From Mactromeris polynyma (taxonomy: Eukaryota; Mollusca; Bivalvia; Venerida; Mactridae), in the NCBI GenBank assembly GCA_032209605.1, contig JASFXZ010000008.1, positions 6,386,001 to 6,450,000 on the forward strand: DNA of 64,000 nucleotides. Direction: 5' to 3'. Below the pieces are notes generated by a model. The model had not been told where the DNA came from, ran no database searches, and saw only the letters and a list, made by a program, of their open reading frames with translations. Made by a program: the position numbers and the translations under genes. Shown here piece by piece: positions 1 to 15,000 of this stretch. Numbering within the stretch: position 1 is the first letter of the stretch; each line of letters opens with the position of its first letter.

Positions 1-84
1 CATACCCAGTACCTACCGCAGTAAGACCAGAACCTCGGCCACCACTACCACCATGACCACCTCCGCTACCTCCAGATGTAGAGC
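1..84 (-). CDS. Exon 38 (partial): start of another module
   Basis: Starts in phase 1 after AATCAG. SGGSGGGHGGSGGRGSG is the module-boundary motif, so at least one more module lies beyond the left edge of the window. Confidence 0.78.
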
Positions 85-3000
85 CTGATTGTAAATAGTT
101 ATTTACTATATTTAAAACACCATAATTATCACAACCATAAGCAATACATGGAATGTTGGCATAAATACTTTTAAAAAAAAATGTGCATGTTAACTTATAT
201 CTTTGTTTGCATACATTATATTTTGAGTGCAAATAACTTTTAACACAATATGTCAATAAAGCCAGAGAAATTCAAAATATGCATTTAATCCAGCAGTATT
301 TACATACAAATGTTAGAATTGAGGGACATACCAAAGCCAGCTCCAGGTCCTTCAAGCCCAGTATTTGGTCTGTAACCAGAGCCACTTAAGTCCAGCTTGC
401 CACCAGAATATACAGCTATCTGATGATGAACTGTCATGTTCAAACCTGTGTTTACTTTGAAGTGACCACCTCCATAGATCTGTAATTCAACCAAATATTA
501 ACCTTATTTACCTCATGCTTTATCTGATCTGAGATGCACTGCATGCTTTTCCATGGATTTGAATAATTGCATGTGTACTCAGCACTTTTTTCTGGCAGAT
601 ATGGGGCCGATATTGTTGCCCCATTCCCCACAGATAAAAGTATATATTTTTCCCCTTCTATACAATTATTTAAAATTATTAAAAATTTGAGCCTTATCAA
701 TACCCTAATTTGGTGATTTATGACACAAAATTCCCTTATCAAAACGTCACTTCCCCAAAAAATGGCTTGTACTGATTCTACCAATTTGATACAAACGGAA
801 TCTTTGGTGATTATCATATAGAAAAAACATAAAATTTAATATGCGTTATTTACAGCTAATGTACCTCTACCTAGGTAATTTTTTGCTACGTTATGAAGTT
901 TTCCAGCTTCTCTGGCAAAAACAATAACACGATAACCAGCCTATTTTATACAAGTCAGGTCAGAAGTAAGGTCTATGTTATCATTCAAGAAAATTGAAAT
1001 TATTGTTTATTAGTCTGTTCAATTTTCATTGAAATATGTCAATACCTAACATACATATCAACACTACACAAGATCTGGATATAGTTAAGTACATATTGCA
1101 AGTGTGCTGAAACATACAGATGCAACAATAAAATGATTGTATGTGTGGATATATGAAGACAAACATGTAAAACATGTGCAATCTAACAACCAATGGAATA
1201 ACAACCACTTACTGAAACATTTGTTGCATCAATAGTGAAGGTGTTAAGAGGTGAATCAGAGTACAGCTCAAATGTTCCTGCTTCCTGAACATGCAGTGAC
1301 TTCAAAGATATAGTGGCTGGAGAATGGGATGTTGCTATGCTACCATTAGAATCAATGGAGACTAAGCCTTCCTTGAACACATACAAGTCTTCCATACCAG
1401 ATACCTAAGAAAAACAGAGAAATGGAATATTACAGAGTAATTTTACTTACTGAGAATTTCTCAGTTAAGTATAAACTTTACTTTGGCTGATAACAAATTT
1501 GGTCTTCCAACAACCATTGTCAACCAGGTAAGTCCCACCACAGTAAACAGTTATTTCACCACACTTATAACACAGAACACATTGATATTTTGTTGTGAAA
1601 AATTTCTTGATACTTATACATAAAACAAAAAATACAAAAGGGCCCTTTTACCTTTCCAGAAGAGACCAATTTGGTTTTGTAGAAGAAATTTCTTGGTGGA
1701 TAAGTAATGTGACCTTCCTCATATACATGCGTGTTGAATGGTATATCATTTGCTGTGTTGTTCACTGTCAAGTCCTGATTATAGCCAATATGCAAATAAC
1801 CTGCAATCCAGAGATTATAGAGAAATGTAATGCTATATATAGTAGTTCACATTTATATTATTTCAAATTCAGTAGGCCACAGACTCATGTGCACACACAA
1901 TACATACGTAGATTTATAGACATTTACAACATGTCACTACAGGTCTACTTCTATAACAACATGACAACACAATATATGTGATGAGCAGTAATGTTATTCA
2001 TTATCATTGTAACTGTACAAGCCCATGTTATACAACACATACAAATACGGATGTAGATGTAACGTTCAGTCCTAGCAACTGTTCAAGAAAATTATGTATT
2101 TAACTTAATGTACCCAATTCACATTAAATGAACCGACAGGAACAACTATAGTTTTACGCTCATAACTGGCTTTAAATATTTTCAGTTGGTGACAAATTAA
2201 CATGTTTCTATGTCTACTTCAACCAATTTAAGCCACTAACTTGAATCAGAATAGTTCAATATAAATTCAGCAAGCATGTGGATATTTGCTCTTGTTGGAT
2301 TGCCACTTTTCACTCATTGCAGAAAAATATGATGAAAGCTGTACCTGTTTTATCACCCACAACTTCATTAGCAAATATGGTTGCTGTATCCTGATACCCA
2401 GACTTTGGCATGAATCCTAGATGAGCATTTCCCTTCACATGGATTTCACTGAATGAGAACTGCTCATTGTTATCAGCAAATATCCATGTTGAAGCTCCAC
2501 CTAGAGTAACATGTTTGTATCTGAAACAAAAGGGGGAATATTAGTACATAAGGAGAAATGCTAAATAGTTGTATGATAGTACTAGTAACACAGGCACACA
2601 AAAATGGAAATAATATAACAATTTGATGCATAATGAGACATAATGTAGCGATATCAGTATTCTAAATTATGTCAACATTAACATGTTTGCTCAATTTGAT
2701 TACGTAAGTAAGAATGAAATTTCTTCACAACACCATACATGTATATATATATACATGTACACAAAAGGTGTGTGTTGTTGCCACATTTGATAAGATCATA
2801 TCACATCCTTCACGGAGGTACAGTTGATGGAGACCCCAGTTGCCTTCCTGGAGCATCATTCAGTTACACAGGAAATTCAAAATCAGCTGAAAATTTGGCA
2901 AGGGGTCCAGGGAGCCCCTGAAGCTCCAGGCTTAAAGTATCTACGATGGCTTAAATTGTCTCAAAAACTGCCCTTGTGCGTGTCAAATCTGCAGATTTCC

Positions 3001-6000
3001 GCAAATCTGGGGAAAACTCTCATGCCTGGTTACAGAAAGCACTGCAGACTGATAGATGTCACTGATAAGAGATTTGATCCAATCACTGTCCACAGTGGAG
3101 ATAAGCATGGGATTCTCAGTCAATGAGCCTAACCACTCAACCGTAAATTAAAATATCACTCTTAACAAACAATAAGTTGTAAGTAAATGTAAAATCAAAC
3201 CTCAAATGATCGGAAGGTTTTTCAGCAAATATTTCTATCTCACTTAGAGCAGCATAGGAATACTGTGACCCCGAACCCGACAGCTGGAACTCAAATTTAA
3301 CAGCATTCTGATGTACAGGAAGATCTGCATAAGCTCCTTGAATAGCAGCAGAACTCGGGAGAACATAGTTAGTGGTTACAACTATTGGGGCATTGGCTGA
3401 ATCATATGCTGTTACCTACAAGACATGAACAAAATTTGCTTAGCATGAAAACTTACTTTATCTACCAATCTTGACCACCTTGAGTATTTTAAAATTGAGC
3501 CTTACTTTGTGAATTAGAATTGCTTTTGAGATGCTAAATGGAACTGCTACAAAGCTGGCATTATCTATTATGTAGACATTGTGAATACACATCTTCATGT
3601 ATAGAAATCAATACAAGAGAGAAAATAAGCAATATAAACAGTTTACCATGAACTTAGTATAGTGGCCTGCAGTTGGGAACACTTTTATCTTGTTTATGTA
3701 CATTTCCTGGTTTAGTGTGACAGTGACAGTAGCAGATCCAGCTTCTACCATGAAGTACTCTGTAGCTGAGGATCCCAAGGTTTGATCAAACAGATGATGT
3801 AATCGATAGTATGAAGCTCCGTTACCATAAGGACAGGTACAACTATATATACCACAAGAACAATCATAAATATCCTGATCAACAGAAACCTGAAAGTAAA
3901 TACCAGAAAACATTCTTACTATCAACATAAACTTCCAAACACAGAAGTAATTTGATTGAAATAATGAAAGGCTTTCTTCAGCACAAATGCTCACTTAAAA
4001 TGTTGTTATTTTTGTTGTTATTTGTCATTTTGTTATAGAAATCTGTCACTGAGAATAGTAAATCAGCTGTAAAAGTAAGATGAGATCCCTGGAAAAGTAC
4101 AACAATCAGAGGCCGTTTACTTGACATCAATGCACAACTGACTTCTATTCACCAAGTTCAATTCTGTATTCCTTTAAATGCTTTATCAATGAAACATGTA
4201 CAAATCATCAAATTGTAATCAGAAGTTCTAGGATTAAATACATAAATATTTGTGAGGCAATTAATATCTATGTAGCATAATGAAGAATGCCAATAGACTG
4301 ATAAGTTGGTACTTACTGAATGACCATCTGTGGTGGTATATGACCTGGTCTTGCTGTAACTAGCAGTTGAAGAAGAAAGGTCAATTCTATAGCCTTCATT
4401 CTTTACTGATGTGTCCTCAGCAATCTGCTCTTGACCATTGTTGTCTATTTGTAACATACTGTAAATAATTATAACAATAAAAAAGAATACAAGACACATT
4501 TCACAAGCATGATACCAGTAATAACATTAATCAATTTCTTAAAACAAATACATTAATTTATGTTATCAAAGAATTCAACAAATCGAAGCTGTTCAAAGCA
4601 GCTTCTTCTAATGTACATCCTGAGGAAAATGATATCATACTAAGACTAGTCAGACACATCTTTATACATGAACAATATTATGGAGAAAATGGTCATATGC
4701 AATCAAATGAAAAACTTACTTGAAAGATCTCTCATCGTCTTGCACATAGATAGTACCAGAAGCACCAGCTTCAGCATTGGTACCTGGTGTTCCACCATAC
4801 ACATCATAATATCCTCTGTACAATGGTATTGTTTCATGACGAGAATGATAGAGGGCAATTCTACCACCAGCCCCACTGCCACCTTTAGTTGCATCACCAG
4901 AGCCACCAAGTGCTTGAATGTGTCCAGTATGACTTCCTATACACAACAAACAACTTCAAATTTAGCTAATGGTAAAAGACATTTCTCAAGAAGCAATATA
5001 TATACAATTGTATTTGCTAATCAAATATAAAGTTGATTGTGGACAAAAATAAGTAGGAAGACTACTAACCTGTAAAGTTGTGTGTCTGTATGATAATACT
5101 TCCTCCACTTCCACCACTGGCACCATTAGTACTGCTGCTGATTGTGTTTTCACTGTTAGCTTTAATGTAACCATCTACTCCCAGTGTATGAGCAACTTCC
5201 ATATGTAGGACTCCTCCACCTGCAGCAAGGTACAGTTTATAATAGGAAAAAATACTTTTCAAAATGCTACCAGTCTTGTAATAACAGTCTTCACAATAAT
5301 TTTGTTGAAGGACTTGCCCTATCGGGCAGACAGCTTGCAATTTAAACTTGCCAGAATTCACTTTCACTTGCCCTATTTAAAATTAACAGCACCGTCTAAA
5401 TAATGAAGAAACATGATGTTTTGATTTGTTAAAGACTGGTAACAATAGTTGATGAAAAAGTGCTATTATACAAACAAAATTGACAAAAAATGAAAACCAG
5501 TCGAAGCATTGCATACTAAATCATCAACTTTTGTGACATCTTCGGTAAAAGCTTGTCAGACCGGACCACAAACACAACTTGCCCTTTTGGGCAAGTGAAA
5601 TGGAATTTTTATTTGTCCGAAGGTAATTTCACTTGTCCCAGGCTTCGGGCAAGTGGGTTATCGTGAAGACTGTAATCAAGTAATCAAATTCATCTATTAT
5701 ACAGGGAGCTGGCCCATGACTCAAATTTGTCCAAACATGCAACCCATCATTGTATGCTTACAGGTTTAATAGATGATGTTTTTTGTATTTGGGTTAATTT
5801 TATTCAAGAGCCATTTATCAATAGCAGGGCTTTTTCAGCTATTGTAACAGCATACCTGTTAAGTCACATGCATTTTAGACCTGAATCACGCTCGCTCGCT
5901 TATACCATCGAAATTGCGCCAATATCTTGCGCATAGGATTAGGAGCTGGGGTCACAGGATACATTTAATGACCCCTACTTCTCATATTTATCTTAAACTA

Positions 6001-9000
6001 ATAAAAACCAGACACACATTTTTAAGCAGTCAGCCAAGATATTAATACCCATGACAACGTGTTATCATCACTACCAGACAGGGGCCGTTGCTAGTACCCC
6101 AAATGCCTTCTAGACTTTGAAATGGATGTTCAAAATCAACCTCGAAATGTTAAGTTTCCAAAAAGAAAGTTTGGTATTAAAAATCCAGAACAGAAAGCAT
6201 TCAACACACAATGGTTCCAATTTCACCCTTTGTTGCACTATGACCAGGTAATTAACTGCATAAAATATTGCATGCATGTATAGCAGTAAAATCATGCAAA
6301 CAAATTGGAAAATATCATTTTAATTTAAAAGTGAGGGATTTTGCCCCTGTGAAAGGTGATTTCCTGAACATTTTCTCATCGGGAGGGGATACCCATCCCG
6401 CACCCACCCCATCCGCGGCTCCTATGATCAATACCTTCCTATACGCCTGCATATTAGCTCTAGAATCTATCGAAATTCGGTGCTTTGGTACCAAATAGCC
6501 ATAAATGACTGAAACCGATACCGGCTGCAGACGTATTTCACGAGGACTTCCGAATGACGATTTTCATGAATTTAACCCAAAGAACTAAAATGATAGACAA
6601 CTTCCTAAGTAGTACGCATTCTTACCTACCTTTACCCAATCAACGTTATAATCAAGTATTTGTTAATTATTTAAGGTATTTGATCGAACTTTCAAAAACA
6701 GTAAATAAACTATTTGAATAATTAAAAGGATCGTATATAATAAACGGACACAATGTATGTGGACTCAAGATAATTGCTGTTGTTTGCAAACAATAGTGAT
6801 ACAAATATACGAAACTGAGCCAAAATGTTTGATTTGAAAATGTATGCATCTGCCAATCAATCGTGATATCTATTAACATTTAATACTTTAAATGTTGCAA
6901 GAATATGGTGTCTGTCTATGTCTACCGCAAATTTAGTACCTAATTCTGTCGACTGAGTGACGTCACACGGTACATGTACTTTACATGAAATCAGGATTTT
7001 CTATTATAAACATTATTTTTAAACATTTGCATCCTTGCAATATAAACACGTTTCTGTTTCATCAGGGACTGGCGGAATTATGTCATAATTTCAAGTGATT
7101 GACGTCATTACTAATGCTATAATGCTATGTGCTATAAAGACCGGTAAATACAGTTTACTTGTAGACAGTGAAGGACAAAATCATTTCTAAACTATCAAAC
7201 TGCACAAGAAACAAACGCTACCTGTGCCTCCGTTAGAAAGAGCTCCACCTGAACCATGCTCTATGGGGTTGTATAAATCACCGTATGGCATACTGCGTTC
7301 AAGCCTACATGTTGTATAACCACCACATCCACCTCTTCCTCCAAGACCACCATGGGAGCCACCACTTGAACCAAGTGTACTCCACTTACCAACACCTACA
7401 TCAATATGATCAACACATATATTAGGCATAGTTCGCATAAATCATAGACATAGTACAGTACAATTTAAAACAACACCAAATAATGTTTTACAAGTGTTCG
7501 ATAACAAATAAAATTAGAGAAAGCAATCCCACAGAGTATTGAGTACAACACATGAAAAGATCTGATGTTTGTCCTCTGCTAATTGGTTGTTGTTTGATAT
7601 CGTTCTGTGCTTATCACCTTAAGCACATCTAATTAATCATCTATGGTTTCCGTACTAAAATATACATACCAGCTCCATTCTCGGGTAGATATCCACCATT
7701 GCTGACATCAACTGTACCACCGTCATCAATAGTGAAATCTGTGGCCGTTATATGTAAATTTCCACCTTTAATTAGACCGCCGCCTTCAACAATTACCCAA
7801 CCAAATGTTAATTCATACGAGTCGCTGTCTGCATTTGGGTTAGAACAATTAATGTAGGATTCTGCTTTAACCACGGTTAAACCATTAATCTGGTAACTCA
7901 GTGGACTTTTTCTGTTGGTCGATCCAGTTTTATACAGTTTTAAGCCACCTCCTTGTACAAGAGTCAAGTTGTGAATATGGTCGACCGTACCTTCTATGTG
8001 TACAAATACACTTTCAAGGAATGTTTCAGGTGCAAGACCAAGGTAGCCACCATCATAGACGTATGAACTAAAGGGTGTGTCTAAGAAATATCGATTCAGA
8101 TCCATCACTTGATATGGTCCAATATGTATAAAACCTGATCTGTCACCGATCATGTGTTGGAAATGCAAGTTGCAACCACCAACGTATGGTTCGGGTAAAA
8201 GAGCTAAATGAGAATTCCCAAAAATTTGAAGTTCGTTGAATCTATAATCGCTGTTTCCTCCAGCCAACCAATGGTCACCAGAGACAGGTAAGATCCAAGC
8301 TTTGAATCTATCTTCAGAAATATCAGTGTAATCTCTAATAAGGTTTACTTCATCTCTCGTAGTTCTCATGTTGTTATTTATATACAGTGTGCTGTGATTC
8401 TTTTCGACATTGTAGATAAACACAATACCAGGTCCTCCTGACTCGGCGAAACCGCTAGAATATCCACCATGACACTGATATCCACCCCAATATGTCACAT
8501 TCTGACGGAAGTAGATGGCAATACGTCCGCCTGAACCACCACCTCCATTTCCAATGCTGTATCGACTCCCACCATTTGCTGTGATATTTCCCATTCCACG
8601 GAAATCATAAGTATCTACAAGTATAGAGCCGCCAGATCCTCCGCCCCCATGTTTTTCCTTTGCATTCCCACCATCACATCTAATTTCGCCGTCAATCATC
8701 AAACGGTTGGAAACCTTAATAGATAATTTTCCACCACCCTGTCCACCAACATTCAAACCACCACCACCACCGCTTCCAATTTCAAGTGGTTGAAATAGAT
8801 GTCCATATGGTTGCCCAGTAAGTGTAGTTCCAGCGCCTTTACCACTAGTACCACCATGTCCCGCACCAGATGAACCACTAGCACTTGTGGTACCAATTCC
8901 AATGTTTACTGTTGATGTTTGCGGATCTTCCGGCCTGTAACCAAGGGAGTTAGCGTGAATGATAGCTCCATAATCAAGTGTTACGTCCGCAGCGACAATT

Positions 9001-12000
9001 TTCATGTCTGTCCCATAAAAGTTACCACCACCTTCCATTGAGAGCTCGTTGGCAACAGTAAATATTGACTGTGGATCTGCGACAGGATCTGTGATAATAC
9101 TAATCGTTGCGTTGTCTTGTATACGGACCCACAGATAATCATAGTTATCAGGTGCATTATCTGTGGTGTGACCACCAGTTTGTAGACAAAGATGGCCTTG
9201 GTGATGCAAGGTCATGTTTTCAACATGATCCATTTCTCCATGAAGCCAGACCGTCACACCGTGTATAATAGTAACTGGAGCAAGTCCTAGGAAGCCACCT
9301 GCATAAACTCGTACGTTAAATGGAAGGTCAATTTCTGGTCGTTCAAGGTCCATTACTTGCTGATCAGAAATATGCATTGTGCCCGTCCGGTCACCAATCA
9401 TGTACAAGAAAAATATATCTACTAGAGTACCAACAGGTTCGGGCAGGATTGCCATATGTGCAGCTCCATAGATTTGTAGCTCATTGAAAGAGAAAGAAAA
9501 TTTTCCATTGGCAAATGTATTATACCCCGATTCTGGCAAAATCCATGTGCGACAAGAATCGTATGTGAGATCAGTATAGTCGTCTATTACATTATGCTCG
9601 TCACGTGGATGTTGTCCATTGTTATCTAAAATGATCGTCGTATGATTTTCTAGCATATGATGAATGAAGACAGTACCAGCACCTCCATTTTCAGATTTAA
9701 CCCCACCAGCAGCACCACCATAGGCAAGATAACGGAACTCGGACATAGTTTCATTCATTTGGAAGTAGACGGCTATTCTTCCACCAGCGCCTCCACTTCC
9801 TGTATCATGTGTATAATTTGACCCATGCCCTCCATGTGTCGTTATATTACCATATCCTTGTATGGTATTACAATGCATCCATATTGAACCTCCTGATCCA
9901 CCACCAGATGCATTAAATACACCATCTGCACCATTTGCACTTACTACTCCATCAATAAATACTGTATTTGTAACATTAAACCACAGTCTTCCTCCACCAG
10001 ATCCTCCAGCAAGGTCATATAGTCCCTCTCCACCAGATGAGCCCATTTTCTGAGGTTCATAGATGTCACCGTATGCAAATCCAGCACGTGAAGTTAAACC
10101 ATTCTCTTTCCCGCCAGAACCTCCATGACCAGCACCACAACCAACTCCATCTGTAGCATCAGGTGCTCCGGGATTAACTGTACCATGTAAAGAACTAGAT
10201 CCATGTGTTACATCATCATGTTCAAATCTATAACCAAGCCCATCTGCTGAAAGTAGGCCTCCAGCATCAACTGTAACATTCTCAGCATTTATAGTTACAT
10301 ATGTTCCGTGCATTACACCACCTCCTTCAATAGAGATGCCTTTAACATAGAACGTAATTCCCTCCTCGTCAATAGGGTCAGTTGTAGCATTCAAGGTAGA
10401 ATCATCCTGCACCCGAATGTAGTCGTACTTGTAACTACTAGCTATTTCGTCAGTTGTATGACCACCATGTTTTAACCATAAATAACCTCCAAGTCGCAAT
10501 GTTATGTTACGTACATTAGCCATGATGCCACTAAGGTGTATCTCTACATCATGTACAAATGTGACAGGAGCAAGACCAAGGTAGGAATTAGCATAAGTAT
10601 AACAGTTGAAAGGAAGATCAATTTCTTCTCTTGACATGTTGGTTAGTAAGTCCATTGCCTGTCCACCAGCGACATGTACAGACCCTGTGCGATCACCTAT
10701 CATGTACTTGAAGAAAAGTGTGACGTTGTAATTGCCAAGATTTGGTAAGTTGAGGGATGAACTGCCACCAGCAGTATTATCCTCCGTAGGTGGCATTACA
10801 GCTAAGTGCGCATTGCCGTAGATTTGAAGTTCTTCAAATTCAAAGGCATATCCACCTGATGTACCTTGAGCAAAGCCATGAGTTCCAGAAACTGGCAAAA
10901 TCCATGCACGACTACCATCTTCGGCCAAATTTGCCCAATTTACGTATAAATCTTTAGGTGATGGTGCTTCGTTGTTATCAATAACCAATGTTCGATGATC
11001 CTCGATCATGTGATAAAGGAATACAGTACCAGGTCCACCTCCTTCACATTCATCGCATTCATTACCAGGCCATCCACCGTTGGCAAGGTAACGGAATTCG
11101 CTAAACGTCATATTCTTCTGGAAGTACATTGCAATCCTACCACCTGCACCACCTCCACCTGAGGTATAGGAGAATTCGTCATTGTAATCATAAACTCGAG
11201 CTCGTGGTGCAGTAGTTGTTGGCGTTGCTGTTGTAGTTGTAGTTGTTGTTGTAGTGGTAGGGTCTTCCGTCGTTGTAGTTGTTGTGTAAAAGAGCATTGT
11301 TGCAGTTCCATTTATAGCTGCATTTGATATTGGTTGTGTAGTTGTTGAAGTAGTTGATGTTGTAGTAGGAGCGGCCCAGGAAGCTTTCTGCCTAGTCTCA
11401 CAGCTTCCATAGCTATCTGGACAACATACTTGGTTTCGAACGCAAGTAGTGGTGCTGCACGACTCTGTATGATAACAACACATGCGAGATGTTTGCCAGC
11501 CATAGTAACTATGCCATACCGGTGCATTATCATAACAACATACTTCGTCAAATTGCTTGCTAGTGTCTTCACGACAACAAATGCTTTGCGTTTGCCATGC
11601 CCCATTTTGTCTGTTGTAGAATGTATCAAGAGAACTGTGACAGCATTCGGAGAAAGCATCGTTACAACATACTTCCTTTGTTGCGCATGTGCTACCGGAA
11701 TAATCGCATTTTGTCTCATCGTTACATAGAAGCGAACATTGCCGCTTAGTTTTGCAAACACCGGAGCTACAGTCCTGTACATCATAGCATCTAAAGTCAC
11801 TGGTTGGTAACTCATTTATTGTAGTACTTGTACAAGTAGCGCTTGGACCAGTACTGTCACAAATAGTATGCATACACTTCTTCTCATCTACACATGCACC
11901 ATTCTGACATTTGTTAATAGTCTCACAGCGGAAACTTTCGAGACCATCAACTGCAACTATCTCCTCTACTTTCATTTCTCCACCTGAACCACGGCCACCA

Positions 12001-15000
12001 GCACTTTGAATCAAACCAAATCCTGTAACTGAGTTAGCATGTAGCCAAATACTACCGCCACTGCCACCACCTGCAAGTTTTCCGCTGATGGTTATACCTT
12101 CACCGGCATTGGCTGTTAACTTGCCATCAATGTGAATCGTATTTGTGACATTCAGCCAGATACGACCTCCACCAGTTCCACCACCATCACCTCCACCAGC
12201 TGACCCAAACATTGTCGGTTCATAGAGATCACCATATGGGAGTCCACCGATTGCTTCATCTAGAAAATAATAACATTAAATAACAACGTCACTTACACAT
12301 GCATAATGAAAAGTGGATAGTAACATAAGGAACATTCTGGCGGAAGTTATTTTAATATTAACTTTTCTTCAAATACTTACTTAAAAGAATATGAATCTAT
12401 AGATTTTTTATTGAAACATGTTCCAATCATATATGTAGAGAAAATTACCAGTTGTTCGACTTTTGCAGATCTCACGGACAAACTGGTGAGCTATTCAAGA
12501 CCATTTAATTCAAATATGTTAATGGTAAACTGCTGTGCATTCCATCAGTTAAATGTGTTATAAAAGCTATGTACCTTCACCACGTCCACCACTACCACCA
12601 TGACCAGCACCAGATGCTGAGTAAATGCCATTACTGCTGGTGGTTGCTGCAGAAATCGATCCAGTGTGTCCTCTTCCTGGATTTACATCTCCATACAAGC
12701 CTGTACTAACAGTATCATTAGCTCGGTAACCAAGTTCATCAGAATTCAGACTTCCACCTGCATCGATGGTTATGTTTGTAGATTCAAAATATAAATGTGT
12801 GCCACGTATAAGGCCACCTCCATCTATATGAGTGGATATCGTCTTGAAGTGGATTCCATGCTGTGTGATAGGATCATTGGTCATGTGAATATAACCTCCA
12901 GTTTTTACATGAACAAACTGAAATTCGTAATACCCGTCTTGCAGATCGCTCGTTTTACCTTCTTGATACAACCACAGGTTTCCATCGTGGTGTAAAGTAA
13001 GGTTTTCTACGTATGCTAATGTGCCGTTTAAGAAAATTTCAATATCTTGAACGTATGTGTCGGGAGCGAGACCAAGGAAACCATCTGGATAGACATGTAC
13101 ATTGAATGGAAGGTCTATACGTGGTCTCTTTAAATCCATGGCTTGGTTTGCTCCCACATGAATGGCACCAGTGCGATCTCCAATCATATTCTGAAAATAA
13201 AGAATTGCTTCGCTATCCACGGGATCTGTTATAACAGCAAGATGGGCATTTCCGTAGATTTGTAACTCGTCAAAGTAATATTCGTTGGTTGCTGAAAAAG
13301 ACGGAAAATATATGTAAAGGAGTGATAATATAAGTGATTATTACTGAATAAGAGATCAATGCAGATGTTTAACTTTATTAACACTAAATAACCATAGAGC
13401 CTGTGTACGAAACGCGTCTGTGAATCACCACTTAATGAGAGGGACAAGAAGTTAAATGTGTTTTTTTCAGTTAAGATAATGCACACAATATTCTTCCTTA
13501 AATTTCAATTAAATGAGCAAAACCATCTTTACAGCCTTTGAAATGACGAGATTTGGATCAACTTACATGTTGGAAACCTAGTGTTTGTTCCATGCTCTGG
13601 TAAGAACCATGTATGGGCAACATCGTCAGATAAATCGGAGTAATCTTTTATTTGTCCCTTCTCTCCAGAAATACCACGACCAATGTTGTTTATCAACAAT
13701 GTCGAGTGAATGTGAACTGCAATAAAAATCGTTGGAAATAAGATCTAATTAACCAATTGCTCAGAAATATTGCTATCGTGGCTACATTTTGTTTGTTCTA
13801 TACTTGTGTCTCTTTCAGTTAGAAATTCTAAATACTTCATCATGTTTTTTCAATACATTTCCTGACTGTTCATTATAAACATCAAAATCGCAAGTCTTTA
13901 GTGTGGCTTTATCTTTTATCTAACCTGTGCATACACATAGCATTTGATATGCATTTTAATACATTGCTGAAGAATACAGTTTTAATTTCTTACCATTATT
14001 ATAGAAGAAGGCAGTCCCAGAAGCACCATCACATTGAGGTGTTGGAGAATCACCACCATAAACATCCCATGAACCAGAGAATGTGTAGTTACTATCAAAG
14101 TACATAGCAATACGACCACCTGATCCACCACATCCCTGGTAACTGCTGTAAGTTGATCCATCTCCACCAATCACTTGAAATTCTCCGTATCCCTGGAAAC
14201 AAAGAATTCATGTACACAATTGGAACTGTTTTAACTCCTTCGTTAGTAAAGTCAGATCTACTTGTGGGGACATTTTAAGGCTACAGCCCTTAGTATTGTA
14301 ATGTTTCACTTCCTGTTCCATAGCTTCTAATAGTAATTTTGATTTCCCTCCTATCCTATTAATGTATACCCCATGTGATCCTTGTACACCAGAATTTCTG
14401 AACGAAACCTTGGTATTAGGTTGGAGTTTGCAGTTTGGTTGATAAGCGGACCGCTGTCAAAATGATGTTTTCTGCTTAGTGACTGTAGTTAGGACTTATA
14501 TATAAGAATATAAGTAGCCTACGTGGCGAGGAAGGAAAACATCCATCGTATATCATGAAGTCACACACTATACCTTAACATTTGCGATATCCATGAGAAT
14601 AGATCCACCACTTCCACCACCAGCGGCACCAGTACCCTGTGCTCCATTACAACTTATTTCACCATCATTCTGTAGTTCCTCAGTGACCCGGAGATATATC
14701 ACACCACTACCACGACCACCTACACCAGAGGCTACGGTAGAGCCACCACCGGCACAACCAAGATCGTTAGGTTCGTATATCTGACCATAAGGTGCACCAG
14801 TCACTGCGTTATTTGTACTACCACCACCACGTCCACCGTGTCCTGCACCTATAAACGATAGTAAACATTGATGACAACATACTTGTATTTCTACACATGT
14901 TTTGTGAATAGTATATTTAAAAAAGACTTATAATTTGTCGTATTAGTTTTGTATGAAGGGTATGTAGTGTCAGTTTCTCTACTTTTAGTGTTTGTGCATG

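Noticed and set aside
1467..1524. Longer version of exon 35 ending at CAAA|GTAAAG
   Set aside because: It would end in phase 1 and force a frame with stops in exon 36; the donor CTG|GTTGAC keeps the frame and the module pattern.
9862..10053. Pro-rich plus-strand ORF (similar ones at 14593, 18489 and 31334)
   Set aside because: Antisense shadows of the Gly-rich exons: GGN codons read as NCC on the other strand.
11312..11815. 167-codon minus-strand ORF overlapping exon 26
   Set aside because: Alternate frame of the Cys/Thr-rich block; the exon 26 frame is supported on both sides by the module pattern.
7670..12259. Collagen, silk or antifreeze protein
   Set aside because: Glycines are clustered in GGGSGG blocks within varied beta-strand sequence, not in Gly-X-Y or short simple repeats.
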